Assembly (NCBI GenBank): GCA_013397455.1
Contig: VYZB01000339.1
Location: 566,923 to 630,922, forward strand
Reading direction: 5' to 3'
Source of the DNA: Crotophaga sulcirostris
Lineage: Eukaryota; Chordata; Aves; Cuculiformes; Crotophagidae
DNA: 64,000 nucleotides
The position numbers and the translations under genes are program-made. The notes below the pieces were generated by a model that worked only from the letters and a program-made list of their open reading frames with translations, was not told the DNA's origin and searched no databases. Position 1 is the stretch's first letter. Every line of letters starts with the position of its first letter. Of the stretch, positions 38,701 through 52,297 are shown one piece after another.

Positions 38701-41700
38701 TGAAGACATACTCTCAGTCTAGATGATCCGTCTCAAGAGTGGCAGATCCAACATGCATCAATGTGCATTTACTCTCCTAAATCACACTGTTGCTAGTGTC
38801 AGGAAAGAAAAATGAGTAAAGCAGAGAGAAAACATCAGGTGAGGACAAAACGTGACAAATGAAAATACAAATGTACATCAATATGCACACCCCACACATA
38901 CACTGCGTAATGTAATTACATTTCCCCCGATAACACCTTCAGGGAGATGGTTCACTTTCAGCCAGAAAATTTATCTCCAGTTTCTTGCATATGTCATAGA
39001 TTTTGAGAGCTGTAGTTTCTAACTACCAGTTGATAGTTTGAGGTTGGAAGAATCACGTTCATTCATTTCACTGAGAGCAATCACAGTGTTCAAAGCCACT
39101 CACTAAAATGATAACCTAAAACAGAGCCAGAAGTGAGAGAGAACCTCTCTGCTCCATTCTGCCTCTACTCACTTCCCACTCCTCGGCACTGGATTCCTTA
39201 ACCTTTGCCACAACTTGCAGTAAATAGTCTGGTCTAAAATTAGTTATACAGCAAAGGGTAGGTGTTACCATCTGCTGCATGTTGTTAATTCTTGATGGCC
39301 TGATAACATCTATTTTTGATGTTCTTTACTAGCTTTCTGGGGAGGAGAACGAGGGATAGGCCTCTAGTGCCACCATCAGTGGTTTTCAGTACTTGCTACT
39401 TTTCTTCTGTTGACAGCCAGTTTTGCCACAACAGAGGGTTTTTAGAACATTCTGGGTAAAACAGGAGACTGTGCACATTTGTCTTGCACACAGTAAAAGA
39501 ACTGGTAGTGACGTCTGGATAACTTTTCAGTTCATTCGGTAACCAGTACGTCTTCTTTCATGTAACTGTGGACTGTTTTCTCTGCCGTAATGATTTTGTT
39601 GTTGCTCTAAACAATAGTCAGATTAGAACTAAGCAATAATAGACTGTCCATCCATCTTGGTTATCTGGCAAGACAAAACTTCTCCCAGATATCAAAAACA
39701 TTTAAAAATCTATACACACTGCAAATATAAGCTTAGACTAGCAATGAGTGACTGAAGGCTTTATTACTTGTTAAGCAAAATAAAGTTCTCGAGCAAAATA
39801 AGCATTCTGTTCTATTATTTTGACTGAGGAAGTACCAACTGTAGCTGCTAAGCATTTTTACTGTTTAGAGTTAAGGAAATACTTTTGTCTGCACTGGATT
39901 TTCAAGAGTCAGATGACTATGTTTGATGACATTCAAAATCATGTGAAAGCATAAATAAATAAACATCAAGCAAATCTAGGTCTAGCATGACATGAAACCA
40001 ATTGCTGTGACCACCATAATGTACCACAACACTCTATTAGAACACCATTCCTTTAAGTGACATTATTTTAGACACTTCATTGCAGTATTTTGAAACCATC
40101 ACTCTGCTTTTCTCATCTTCTTCTGGACCCTCCATTTTCATTCTTCACCTACAATCACGCTCCCAGAGAAGGAGTAGTTAAACCAGAAAAGCGACTTAAC
40201 ATACATGACTGAGACTCTTACTCAGTAATGAACATGCGAAAGGTGTTTCTTTAAAAACAACAGCTGAAGGCCTCAATTTCTGATCTTTTTCATTATACGT
40301 GGCTAAGCATTTTGCATCATGCACCGCTGAGTATACTGCCAAAATAAACTGGGAGGAGAAAATTACTCAGAAATGAGCTCAGACCACACAAGCGAAACAG
40401 AATCCTCATCATAGGCAAAATTTTCAATAAATAAGTGAAAGGTTCATTAAATATTTTAAAGGTTAGCAGCGGAGACATTCTTTTCTAACACAAGCTTGGT
40501 GTGCATTACAAGTTTTCGCTAGGAATCCTAACCTTTATACTGACCCTTTATTTTGGAACGATGTTAATTTCTTCATTTTGGAGTTCCTCATAAAAGCTCC
40601 CTTTTTGCACACTACCAGTCATCTCTTCCTAGAGTCCGGGTTGGTCACAAGCAACAACTCACTTTCTTCTCCTAGGTGCTAGACATTCAGTCTGACACCA
40701 CCCATGACAGTTAAGGGCTTCCTCCTCTAATGAACCATATAATGCAGCAGTCCAGCTCTTACTGCTGTTGAGCTGCTGTCCAAGTTGGATGCCTCTGCCA
40801 TCCTGACCCATCTGCGCAAAGCCCTTCCGAAGGAGGCTTAATTTTGTCCTTTCAGCTGCATGAAATAACCAATCAACCAAGCACCACTATCAGGACTGCC
40901 AAGTATATTTGTTTTCAGCATCTCTGTAGTGAGTCAGTGAGACAGATGTACTCTTCAGGGCTAGCAAAGTCACACTGCCTTTTTATGAATAGCTGAGGTA
41001 TTCAAAACTGGAAAACAACTTCCCAGAGGAGACAAGTGAGCCTCAGCCTGAGACGGTTCAGCCTCTCCTGGAAGACTCACTGCCTGGAAATGCTAGAAGG
41101 TAAGAAATGGCAACAGCAACTGTAAATGTCAAAGAAGAGTCTTACTACTCACAAATGATACATTGAAGATCCCCATCCAGTGGGAGAACTGTATATGATA
41201 TTAAGCTCTCCCCAGACATAGAGCTCTATTAGGTAGAGCTGGAACATTTGTAACCAAAGTAGATAAATGCTTTGGCTGTTTTTAGAAAGCCTCCTGAAAT
41301 ATTTGGGGTTTTACATTCTGAACAGATTTATACCTCAATATGAACAAGCTATACTAGGACAAGTCGATAAAAGGGAATGTCTATAGGTGAAAGTGTTACC
41401 ATAAAAGAGAGAGCATTGCTCCAACATACCATATGACCTAGAAGCAAGAATTGCTAGATACTTAGCTGTGTGTTTCTAAAACTGTGGTCTGTAATGTTTC
41501 TAAGGGTCAAAAAAAGATACAAAAGATGTTAAAAATGTTAGATAGCAAGAGCAGCTGTAGTTCATTTATATAGGAGGTGGGATATGAATACAGATTATAA
41601 CATGAGGCTGCAACATTCACAAGACAGTGAACTGCAAATACCCTTAACTGCTAGCAGTCAGTCAGTTCCTTCAAGGCAAAGAATTAAGTACAAACAATGC

Positions 41701-41962
41701 AGCCTGTAATTATGGCTTGGTTTGGTTCCCCTGAAAGACATGGAAGGAGCTACTTCTGATGCAGTGAGTAAAAAGGTTTGGGTCACATGGAAAAAGATGA
41801 ATCAAAAAATAGTCGCAGATGGTTTAGAAAATACCACGCCTGCGTTATATGGAGCTGTCTGTTGTTTTCTACAGTCTGAATAAGCTGAGAAATTCACAGA
41901 AGGGATCATCAGTGATGGGGAAAGTGGACATTGGGAACTGCCAGTCAAAGGGCTACAGCTTT
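38701..41962. other. intergenic, nothing recognised
   Basis: AT-rich single-copy-looking DNA with no repeat family or coding segment recognised. Confidence 0.55.
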
Positions 41963-42030
41963 GCTCATGCAAACTGGCACAATTTCATCAACTTCAGTGA
42001 AACTTCCCAAGTTCATACTAGCTGAGGACC
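41963..42030. repeat. candidate ancient amniote repeat remnant
   Basis: The text GGCACAATTTCATCAACTTC, then AGTGAAACTTCCCAAGTTCA and TACTAGCTGAGGACC, parallels a dispersed amniote repeat containing GACTTCAATGGAGCTAC and TTTACACCAGCTGAGGATC. The match is diverged and made by eye. Confidence 0.3.
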
Positions 42031-44891
42031 ATCACACAGACCTTAAAGACCTGCTGTGCAGAATGGGGAGAAAGAATAAAGGTCTTACAAAAATGAAGTC
42101 ATCACCTACAGTACCCGCTGGAAGAAAGAAAATTAAATACTTGTATCTGTAAATCATACTTACATACATCCTTGTCTCAAAACCCCACAAGTATATAGAG
42201 TATTCAAAAGCATAAGGACTGCGTGCCAATCCCAGGCTATCGTAAAGGAAGATAAGTAATCCTCTGTAATCAGATCTGCATGAAGCTTCCATTTCTTTCA
42301 TAATAAAACATTCATGTTACAGATGCCGTGACAGATTTTACCATCTTACCATTTTATTGATTCTTAAATAGGAATGCTATCATACTTCTGACTGCTTCTC
42401 ATGAGGAGACTAATTAGATTATTTCATCATCTGGTTCATCAAAGCAGGAAATACTTAAGTGTCACAGCTGGTCTCAGACTAAATATCTACTACCAAGATT
42501 TTAAATGAAAACTATTACATCTTCACTGGGTAAGCATTTCATAAGTGGCTAGACAGTAAAAAATGATGAAGACAACAAATATCATCTCACATCTCTAGGC
42601 TGCAAAGGGAGTCTTAACTCTACCAGAGCACTTGGATTTATTTTCACTTGCATTTGCTACTACCGTCATGCAAAGAGGCTTTGCATAATGATCAGATCTG
42701 GAAAACTCAGAGAGCTATTTAGATTTCCAGCAAAGATTTATGACTGAGAATTAAAAACTCAGAGGCAGCATCTTTATTTTAAGTGAATCCTCTGTTACTG
42801 ATGCAACCTTTCCAAGCAGAGTACTCACCAACTGCAAGGAAGCACATCCCCCACAGAAAGGACCAGTCCCACTGTTTGATCACTATTCACTGCCTGTCAT
42901 TTCTCTCTGAAATTATGAGATATCTTCTTCTTTCTCACACACTGCTTTGTAAAAAATCAAATCCTCCTGCAAAGAAAGCTGTGTGACAAAGCCAGATATT
43001 CCATTTTATTTTGCTTCAACTTCTCATATGTGCATTTAGGGGACACGAACAGACAAGTTACTCATTTAAAAGAAGAGTTTCTTCACCGTAGTGATTTGGA
43101 CTAAAGTTGCCAACTATGACCAGCAGACAATTAGCAAAAGGCCTAGGTTTTGGATGTCTACTTAAAACCTCATAAAGAGCAGTGTGATAATGGATAATTC
43201 ATTTCCTTTAAACAGCATTCTCATGAAAATCATATGTAAAAGCAGAGTCTACATATTAGCATTATACAATACCAAAACCTCAGTAACTTTGTTATGGAAT
43301 AATATAATCCTGTTTCTCTTACAGGCCTATAATGTCATTACGTAAATGGCTATATAAAGCCACGATTATATCAACAAAATGAAATTGTTGTGTAAGACAG
43401 TTCCCAGTCTCTGTAAATGAGACTTTTCAGCACTATATAAACAGAAAGTTTCCTCCTATAATATTAGGAAGAATATTAAGATTTTTTATTCCTGCTGCAT
43501 TTTTCACTTCAAGGACCAAAGTTATATATATGTGTAAGCTGCATCATACAGTAGAAATTGTAATAATATTTGAATTCCTCTTATGTTCTCCATTTCCTTG
43601 TCCTCATTAGAAATATAGAAATCTTCATAACTTTGGCTGCCCATTAGTTGGTTAGAAATAGCTCTTTGTAATCTAAACCCTCTTGGGTTTTTTTAATGAC
43701 TTAGGTTGTAGATCTTATAAAATTTTAGATGGAAGTTTTGACTGGGTCACTTTGATGTGGGAAAATATATCTTTATGTCAGAACTGTCTCTTTGAGGTTA
43801 TATGAACCAATAGATGGACCATGAACCTCAAAAAAGGACGAATACTTTCTTTCTGAACTCAGCCTAACTTTTCGAGTACACAGAATGATGAAATATACAA
43901 AGGTCACATAGTTAAAACCCCACATTGAACAGTTTGAGGCAGTAACAGTGTCATAAAAATATTTTCAATAAGTTGGCTCTTTAATTAATAGCATATAACT
44001 GTTACAAGACAATACTACTAAATAAAACAGTAAAATTTAGCTACAAACTTCAGTTAATGATCCTGTAAAATCATGACCTGTGTTACTGATATTTTTAGTC
44101 TATTACATTATTAGCAATTCTTTCAATTTAATACTTTCTACGTCCTTTAGTGTGCAATTTGCATGAATAATGCAATTGTTTACCTGGATCCTTCTTTAAG
44201 GAAAATAGTTTTTAAAAAATGGAAATATAATAAGGGAAAAAGGGTCAGAAACAAAATTCAGGTTTTTGTACTTTCTGCAATTGACCTGTAACCAGCAGTG
44301 TGTAATGTCCATGGTGATAAAAATGCCAGCCAGGGGAACTGTACTGATTCTTCCATGTTGAAAAATGCTACCATCTCAAAAAAGGCCAAGCATTGGATCT
44401 TTACAGATTGTAAAATCTCAAACATCTTTATTAGCTAGTCCACAGCAGTGGCTTAGAGAGCCATGAGCATTGTGGTGCGCTACCTGTGGACTAGATTATG
44501 AAAGCATACAATTCTCTTCTCATTATTCCACTGTATTTTGGGCATCAGTTTCCACTTTGTCTGTTATTTCCTCTTTACAGTCCCTCATTTTCTTAGTTAA
44601 TAACTGTTAAAGAAATACTGCTTAAGAAGGGAAACAGAATGGAAAAAAGAGCAGGTGTAAGACACACCAAGATGAGTAATATCTCACCAGTTCTGGGTGC
44701 CTACAGGACTCTCATCTCCACAGATTTTAATCTGAGCAATTAAGGGCAATCTTACAAAGTCACAATGTCTGACCTCCCTCTCCCTCAGCAGGTGTTGTTT
44801 GTTATTTAAAAAAGAAAAGGAAAACTGAATAAGGGTGCCAAATATTCCAACTAGTGACAAACAACACCACTATTTTACTTTAAAACAACTT
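42031..44891. other. intergenic; POU/forkhead motif only
   Basis: AT-rich sequence up to the CR1 cluster. Apart from the motif at 44155-44183, no feature was recognised. Confidence 0.55.
44155..44183. promoter_or_regulatory. POU/forkhead near-palindrome
   Basis: CAATTTGCAT (44155-44164) is followed after 5 bp by ATGCAATTG (44170-44178), almost its reverse complement. It overlaps a forkhead core TGTTTAC (44177-44183). It is a compact candidate binding site for paired homeodomain/POU proteins. Only the sequence pattern supports it. Confidence 0.3.
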
Positions 44892-45840
44892 AGAATCATA
44901 GGATCATAGAGTCACATGGTTGCAAAAGACCTTTGAGATCATTTAGTCCAACCTGTTACCTGTCCAACTACATTAAACGACATCCCTGAGCGCTTTATCT
45001 ACCCATCTTTTAAACACCTCCAGGGATGGTGACTCAACCACTTCCCTGGGCAGCTGTGCCAGCATCTGACAGCTCTTTTGGTGAAGACATTTTTTCAAAT
45101 GTCTAGTCTGAACCTCCACTGGTGCAACTTGCAGCCATTTCCTCTCGTCCTATCACCTGTCACCTGAGAGAAGAGACCAACACCCACCTCACTACAACCT
45201 CCTTTCAGGCAGTTGTAGACAGTGATAAACTCTCCCCTCAGCCTCCTCTTTTCTAGGCTAAACAACCCCAGTTCCCTCGGCCTCTCCTCATGGTACCTGT
45301 GCTCCAGTCCCTTCACCAGCCTCGTTGCCCTTCTCTGCACGCGCTCCAGCACCTCAATGTCCTTGTAGCGAAGGGCCGAAACTGAACACAGCACTCGAGG
45401 TGTGGCCTCACCAGTGCCGAGTACAGGGGCACAATCATTTCCCTGCTCCTGCTGGCCACACTGTTTCTGATACAGGTCAAGACGCCGTTGGCCTTCTTGG
45501 CCACCTGGGCCACTGCTGGCTCATATTCAGCTGGCTGTCAGTCAACACTACCAGGTCCTTCTCTGCCAGACAGCTCTCCAGCCATTCTTCCCCAGGCTTG
45601 TAACACTGTCTGGGGCTGTTGTGTCCCAAGTGCAGGACCAGGCACTTGGTCTTGTTGAACCTCACCCTATTGGTCTTAGCCCATTGTTCCAGCCTGTCCA
45701 GATCCCTCTGCAGAGCCTCCCTACCCTTGAGCAGATCAACACTTCCACCCAGTGTAGTGTCATCCGCAAAATTAATAAGGGTACACTCAATTCCCTTGTC
45801 CAGATCATTGATAAAGATATTGAACAGGACTTGACCCAAA
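44892..45840 (-). mobile_element. CR1 LINE, reverse-transcriptase 3' half (5'-truncated)
   Basis: This ~950-bp CR1 copy lies on the minus strand. Its 3' end is at 44892, with plus-strand text AGAATCATAGGATCATAGAG. It retains the reverse-transcriptase region from the [18 protein letters not shown] block (start at about 45834) through the catalytic FADD motif (45770-45759) and the thumb region ([20 protein letters not shown], near 45270). The ORF is broken by at least two frame changes, near 45500 and near 45390, where the same protein continues in another frame. It is therefore a dead element. The 5' edge ends abruptly at 45840, typical of CR1 truncation. It is the longest and least diverged CR1 in the window. 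Confidence 0.95.
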
Positions 45841-47714
45841 TTTATTTACTGACAGGGGCAAAAAGAAGACATGCCACTACATATTGAATGTCAGGGGAAA
45901 AAATATTACTGCCTTCATAACATTTTATTAGTAGTATACTAACCATGAATACTGTCTTCCTAGAGGATCTGAAAAAAGCCACCTATATTCAGGAGCAGGG
46001 TTATCATTTCCATTAGGGTTATCAAATGGGGCCTCACTTCATTCTTTTGTTATCAAACATGTAGCACCAGAAAACCAAGAAATAACACCCCAATTGCAGA
46101 AAACAATCCTGTTACAGTACTACTGTTCCTTTTACCTTATTTGCTACTGGTTCTTTTTTATTCTCATTCCTACAAATTAGACAACAAAAGGATTAATGGA
46201 GAAATCACAGCTTTCTTTCACTGGCTTGTATATTTTTACGTCCTTCTAATGAAAATTTCATTATTGCCACGACTTCAAATCCCCAACTCAATGAGCATGG
46301 GCATGTGGTACACCAGATGCCTCAGGATGGGTACAGTTGCACAATGATGTTGTTGCTTGCGCCTACTAAGCAGCCCCTCTTTCTTCCCTTACCTCCAGCT
46401 ACTTGTTTCCAGTCTTGTGCTACACTCTGTTACGTACAGTTGTTTGTGCAAATAGGTGACAAATCAATTCAAATTGGGTTTTCCTAAACTACACAATTTT
46501 ATGGCCAAGGCTTCTCAACTGTTACATGAAATATAAGGCAATTCCAATAACACCAATGAGATTCTGATGTAACAAAATAATGTTCCTGATTTCTAAATGG
46601 ATGTTTGATTGAAGCAAATCAATTGAAAAAGAGAAGCATTTTGGGTGCCAGCCACAAAGAGGAAGGCCCACAACTCTTTAATCCCAGGACAGCCCATACA
46701 GCAGGCTCAGATCCAAAGCTGAAAGCACAGGGTCTGCAGCACACTATCACAGTTCAACAAGTTTAATAAAAAATGTTTGAAAGTGAAAGCTAATTTTTTT
46801 AGTCCACCCAAAAGAGCTACCCTGATGAGGTGATAGCTTCATCTCCTTTATGCATGCAATGAAAATCCTCACAGCTAGGCCCAGCAAGGACTGCCTAGTT
46901 TGAGCTGCTTTGATGGCAATTTAGTGATGCTAAGGCAAATCAAAGTCAACATAGGACCAGTGAAACCACCCATCTGCCCAGCTCTCTGTGTGCTTTCTGC
47001 ACTGTTGAGATGCAGCCAGGGCCATGGGAACCCGCCTTGGCAGCTGCTGTGCTGCTCACTTATCAGTCTCAATTATAGGCCTTCGAAAAAAAAAAAAAGC
47101 AAAAATATATCTATCATGCAATCCTCAGGCAGGCTTTTAAACCATGTGCATTATTGGGGCATCTCAAATCAAATAAAAAGTACTTTTTCCCTACAAATTA
47201 GTAACATTAGGGCACTAACAAGTAACAATGCAAAGGTATTAAATCTCTAGCAATGCACAATTCTGGTTGTTAATTAAAGGACAGCATATCCCTGATTCAC
47301 GCTACTCCAGCAGACCAGTCTTGCATGTACACACAAATACACACACAATTCTCTCTACAAAATACTGGTAGAGCAGTCACCCTCCCAGTGCTGTCAAATC
47401 AGAGCCTTACAAATACTCTTCTCTCAAACTAGGCCATGGACATAGCATCTGTTGCCATGCTCTCCCACACCTGACCTCCAGGCCACAAACAGGGTTGTAC
47501 CTGTTCTTTTCTTGGTTAATCACCTTCTAGTTTGAAGTACCCAAAATACCCTCTCCAGCAGCAAAGAGCACTTGTCAAGCCACAGAAACAGTTTTCTGGG
47601 TGAGATTTCCATCATACTGTTTTGTACGAAGCTCCCTTCTCTCCTTGGAAACAACCTGTGAGACATAATTTAGGAATGCAGTATTGCAGGTGCATCCTCT
47701 CCCAAAGATCCCTA
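45841..47714. other. spacer between CR1 copies
   Basis: AT-rich sequence without a gene. The 116-codon plus-strand frame at 46900-47250 looks like chance; it includes an A-run translated as KKKK. Confidence 0.55.
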
Positions 47715-47790
47715 TCACAGAATCACAGAATCATTTAGGTTGGGAAAGACCTCTAAGATCATCTAGTTAGACTGGTCCATGCAAGTTGCT
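47715..47790 (-). mobile_element. CR1 LINE 3' tail fragment
   Basis: On the plus strand the text starts ATCACAGAATCACAGAATCA, followed by TTAGGTTGGGAAAGACCTCT and a run like AAGATCATCTAGTTAGACTG. This is the reverse complement of the CR1 3' terminus. Only the last ~75 bp survive. Confidence 0.85.
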
Positions 47791-48364
47791 TTTGATAACG
47801 AAAATCTCCGTTCACACCTCCCAGCATGGGGATTTTTAACCATTTAACAACTGCAGGGTCAAGGCTTGTCAATACAACAAAACAGATTTTGTCCCTAAGA
47901 AGACAAAGGGTGTGCCTTTGTTGTATGGGTAGCAACTTATCTACATCTACCAGTTTCTCTTTCTGGTTGCTTTTTCTAACTTCCCACTATTCCTGAAAGA
48001 ATATCAGCATTCAGTTACCACCACTAATGGAAAATATCTAGTCATTTTAGTGAAAGAATTTTATGATGTTTTTTGTAACAGCAGAGCCTGTGATTCACAC
48101 TAGGTTATAGAATCCACCTCTCCTACCTATACCAGCCCTGTTGAAAGTGCAGTGGGGCTCCTCCTGATCCTGGGAGTCTTTCCTATGTAGTCAGGGTGTA
48201 TCCAGGTGACACAGCTATCAGAGAAGCATTTTTGGGGTGTTGCAGTTTAGACATTGGCTCTGTGAAACAGCAGTTCCTTTCCATGGCTATGTTCTTTGCA
48301 AAAAGCAATCTTCACCAAGGTGAGAACTGAAAAACATGTGATAGCAATGTGCTGCTGCGTACCT

Positions 48365-48771
48365 CTTCTGTGAAGGCTAAGAAAGTTGGGGTTGTTCAGC
48401 CTGGAGAAAAGAAGGTCCCGGAGACACCTTATTGTGGCCTTTCAGTGCTTAAAGGGGGCTTATAAGAAAGACAGGGAGAAAATTTTTAGCAGGGTCTGTA
48501 TCAATAGCACAAGGGGTAGTGGTTTTAAACTAAAAGACAGTAGATTTCTACTATATATAAAGGAAGAAATTTTTTACAGTGAGGGTGGTGAAACACTGGA
48601 ACAGGTTGCCCAGAGAGGGGGTAGAAGCCCCATCCCTGAAAACATTCGAGGTCAGGTTGGATGGAGCTCTCAGCAACCTGATGTAGTTGAAGATGTCCCT
48701 GTTCATTGCAGGGGAGGTTGGATGACCTTTAAAGGTCCCTTGCAACCCAAACTATTCCACGATTTTCTGAA
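48365..48771 (+). mobile_element. CR1 LINE, 3' fragment
   Basis: This plus-strand CR1 fragment carries the last ~100 codons of the reverse-transcriptase ORF ([20 protein letters not shown], then CLKGAYKKDREKIFSRV) and the 3' UTR. It ends AGGTTGGATGACCTTTAAAG, then GTCCCTTGCAACCCAAACTATTC. A 159-codon open frame (48386-48865) runs through it into flanking DNA. Its N-terminal two-thirds are CR1 and its C-terminal end is unrelated read-through. It points opposite to the CR1 copies at 44892 and 47715, so the cluster arose from separate insertions. Confidence 0.92.
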
Positions 48772-51700
48772 AATACCTACCAGCTGGGACACCACAAAAC
48801 TTCTTTCAGTAATCATTCCTTGGCTATTCTCTAGCCATCTTCCATTCCCTTACTGTTATATTTAATCCAAAACAAGTAGTAAGTCTTAAATGGTACTTTG
48901 AGGCTAATGAACACAATTTTCAAGGCATAATAGCATTTTCCTCCTGTAAGTTTACAGTTGTTTATGCAGTTTGGAAATCAATTTTCCAAGTCAGCTCTTT
49001 ACTGCTGCTGACACCTACCTGAGCTAAATTCTATAAAGCGGTAAGAGCTGCTTACTTACTTCACTTTTTTAATAATGTTTGAGACTGCAAAAGAAACTTT
49101 CCTGTTTCTACAGGAGTTCACACCTAGCAATCACCATTTCAAAAACATATCTTACTGGTATAATTCTTTTTACTCTATAGAAGTTTAAAAATACAAGTAA
49201 AGGTCATATGCTAATTTGACATTTCAAAATCATACTCAAACCTGAAGCTTCATGAAAGCAAGTTTGATTATGACACTTGATGTACTCTACAAACAGGAGC
49301 AGCTTAAAATTACTTCTTACTGCTTTATGAACTGAGATCTTTTTGCAATGACGTAATTTTAAAACGCCTTAAGTAGTGAAGAACACCTAGCCGAAGAATT
49401 TTACCATTGTCCTGCTAAAACAACAGCAGATGCACCAAATAGAGTAGTTACCAAAAATTCTTGAGCAATCACAGTTCTCACTTCACCAAACTGCCACAAA
49501 AAGAATGTAGAATAGAAAAAAAAAAAACCTTCTCTTTTGCCAATGTTGTTAGTAAAATACACACTTCATCTATTTTTCCTTGGAATGTGTGAATTTTAAC
49601 ATGCCAAAAGAAAAGAAGAAAATCTCTTTAAAAATGAGGGGAAAATAATTTCTTAGGAACACTGAAGATACACATAATACCTAGGCTGCTACTTACCACA
49701 TTCATCTCAATATCTCATTACCGTCCTGTATTCCTACATCCTTATCTTTTCCCTTGTTCTTTCATTTCTGGTCAAGTTTGTAAATGCTTCAGAGCAGGTT
49801 TTCTTTTTATACAAGGCTTGACACAATACAGGGCATCTTCCCACCACAAAAGTAATACAGAGAAATTGATATAGGTAATATTATTCTTTTATGAAAGGAA
49901 GCTGGATCTTAAATTTTCCTTTTATATTAGCTGGCTTCATTTTTCACTGATTTTTCAGCATGCTTCAGAATCGGCCTCAGAGGAATCATCTGACTGTGAA
50001 AGATCTGATGGCTGGTTGGGGACAGCTGGGATTTTGGACTGATAGAAAAGTGTAAAAGGCTATTTAAATTATGAATTAATCATAACAGGCCAACAATTAT
50101 GTTTAAAAGATGACCCTGAAACTATCAACTGCTAACACTACCATGAGATTTCTGAGTTAGCAACAAACTGAGATACATCAAACATCCTCCTGAGGAAACC
50201 CAATAGTGTCAGGTTGGCTGCAAATGTAGAATACCGCTTCTGTCATATTCACAAGGTTTTCTTCATAGCCAGAGCACTAGAAAAGTAGCAAACAGGTCTC
50301 TGAAGCATAATTTCATAACTATTTATGACAGGATCAGGTATTTATTTAGAATCCTACCTTCAATTTTTGATTTTCAGTCCCAGAAGCTTACAGCCTGCCT
50401 GCACTTGCACTCAACATACAAACCATACTCAAGAGACTGGATTCCCAGCTGCTGGAATTAGCTGCTCAGCTTCTGAGCATGGCAGTTTGTACAACAGGAA
50501 GGGCTAGAATGCAGTGACTTGCAAAGGGACCCACAGAAAAGATAGATTAAATCAGTTCTTAAACAGCTGGAAGAAGGTCATTCCTTTAGAAGAGTTCTGC
50601 TTCGTAGCTCATGGGAGAAGAAAGGTAGTTTCCTGATCTCTTACATTGTTCATCCCTTTATTGGCAATTAAAACACAAGCTAGAGCCATTCACAGCAGCA
50701 GGTGTGGAACAGTAAATATTGTCACTTCTTGTGCCGTTTTGCAGAGAACACCGGAAAAAACAAAATATATACAGCTATTACGAATTATTCCACACTTCAG
50801 TCTCATACACTCATTTAGTACTGGATGAGACCATCCTGGGAGAGGAGGGGAATTCTGCCTGGGGACTCAGAAGCTCCAGGTAGGGAATATTTTGTAAAAC
50901 TGAAAGCAAATAAGCAATCTTCTTACCTCTTATTGTTATATATAAGGTTGTTTCCATACTGACAGTTTAAAATGTAGGCTAAATAAAACCATGCAGCAAG
51001 ATCGTTTTGCCTGGTAACTACATTCACTGTTGCATTATTTACTTATTTTGAGTTCATGTTTAACCATTATTGAGAAGAAAAACAAACAAACAAACATTTT
51101 CCTTGTTAAGACATGAAATTGAACAGGAATACAGAAAATGCATCTGCAAATCAGACGCTGAGACACTGACAAGTTTTTATTTTAATTTTTATTACAAATT
51201 CATTAAAAAATAATCTGCTAACATTTAAAGCTTAAATTAAAAACATTCACAACTCAGACTACTAAAAGGGAAATGAATGTAAAGAAAGTAGTCAATGCAT
51301 TTTGTTCCCCATTATAAACAGTAAGAACTCAGCAGCTTGCCATCAGAAAAATCAGCTTGTCCAGTAGCTTTGCCTGTACTGCTGCAAATGAGTAAGTGGC
51401 AGAGGCTTCATTAAATCTCCTTTTATTAATTTTTCAAAGCAAATCTAAGGGCAGCAAAGGACACAAAGTATACTATTCTAAAAAAAATAATAATTTTTAT
51501 ATTAGCTGAAAAATACAGCTCACTGGCACAGCTTTTTATTGTTCCAAGAATGTAAGGAAAGAGAATTTTTAAAATACTTACATTCTGTTAAAATTTCACT
51601 TAATGTAAGAGTTTCATATGCAGAATTCGTAAGATGTGAACACTGATCATTTACAATGTATTCAAAGAATGAACACCACATACAGAAAGATGGACTTGCT

Positions 51701-52179
51701 GATTTTTTCAAAAGTGTAATTTTACATAGAATGTGGTCTGTCAATAATTCATTTCCCAATTAACACAAGCATTGCTACTTTTATTTCCTGAGGTAGAGAG
51801 ATGGATAAAAACATATAGTAAGATGCAGTGCCTTCATAATTATTTTAGTTAAAAATCCACTGTTTTGTAAAAAAGAATCCTTTTAGAAAACATGTAATTC
51901 AGAACTGTTCATTTCCATTGCACTCTTCAAAAATAACATATTAGCATTCTTTAAAAATAACATAGGCCAAGTGCAATACTGTAGCACTTACGATGTTCAG
52001 AACTGACAGCCGCACAGAGAATACTTTAAAATATCTTTGTTTTCTTGACGTCTGAAAAAAACAGGGATGGACTTGTACACTAAAATCCATATTTAAATAT
52101 CTCAAGATAAAAAAAAAAAGGATTGGCTTGTGTAAATGGAGATACTATTAAATAGACATCCTATCACTTCAAGAATTAC
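48772..52179. other. intergenic DNA downstream of METTL4
   Basis: AT-rich DNA between the CR1 cluster and the METTL4 3' end. The last ~1 kb (from about 51170) is especially A/T-rich and contains several minus-strand AATAAA hexamers that could end longer METTL4 transcripts. Confidence 0.5.
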
Positions 52180-52297
52180 AATGGAACTGTAATTGGGTTT
52201 ATTTCTGTTATCCTCTGAATGCACCACTGGCATTATTTAAAGTTCAAGATCCTGCTGGGAAGGTGCGGAATTTGAGAATTAAGCTACAAGACCCAAC
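52180..52297 (-). other. METTL4: METTL4 3' UTR, proximal
   Basis: This is the sequence directly after the stop codon up to the first plausible cleavage area. It would be a short 3' UTR if the first poly(A) signal is used. Further AATAAA hexamers on the minus strand at about 51785-51780 and 51540-51535 could give longer forms. The true end cannot be decided from sequence alone. Confidence 0.5.
52198..52203 (-). promoter_or_regulatory. candidate poly(A) signal AATAAA for METTL4
   Basis: A canonical AATAAA on the minus strand lies about 95 nt downstream of the METTL4 stop codon. It is the first such hexamer after the stop. Use is inferred, not shown. Confidence 0.5.

Noticed and set aside
45095..45839. 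Minus-strand frames encoding reverse-transcriptase-like protein as host genes
   Set aside because: They are the frame-broken remains of a 5'-truncated CR1 LINE, not a host gene.
48386..48865. 159-codon plus-strand ORF as a protein-coding gene
   Set aside because: About two-thirds is CR1 ORF2 C-terminus and 3' UTR, and the rest is read-through into flanking DNA.
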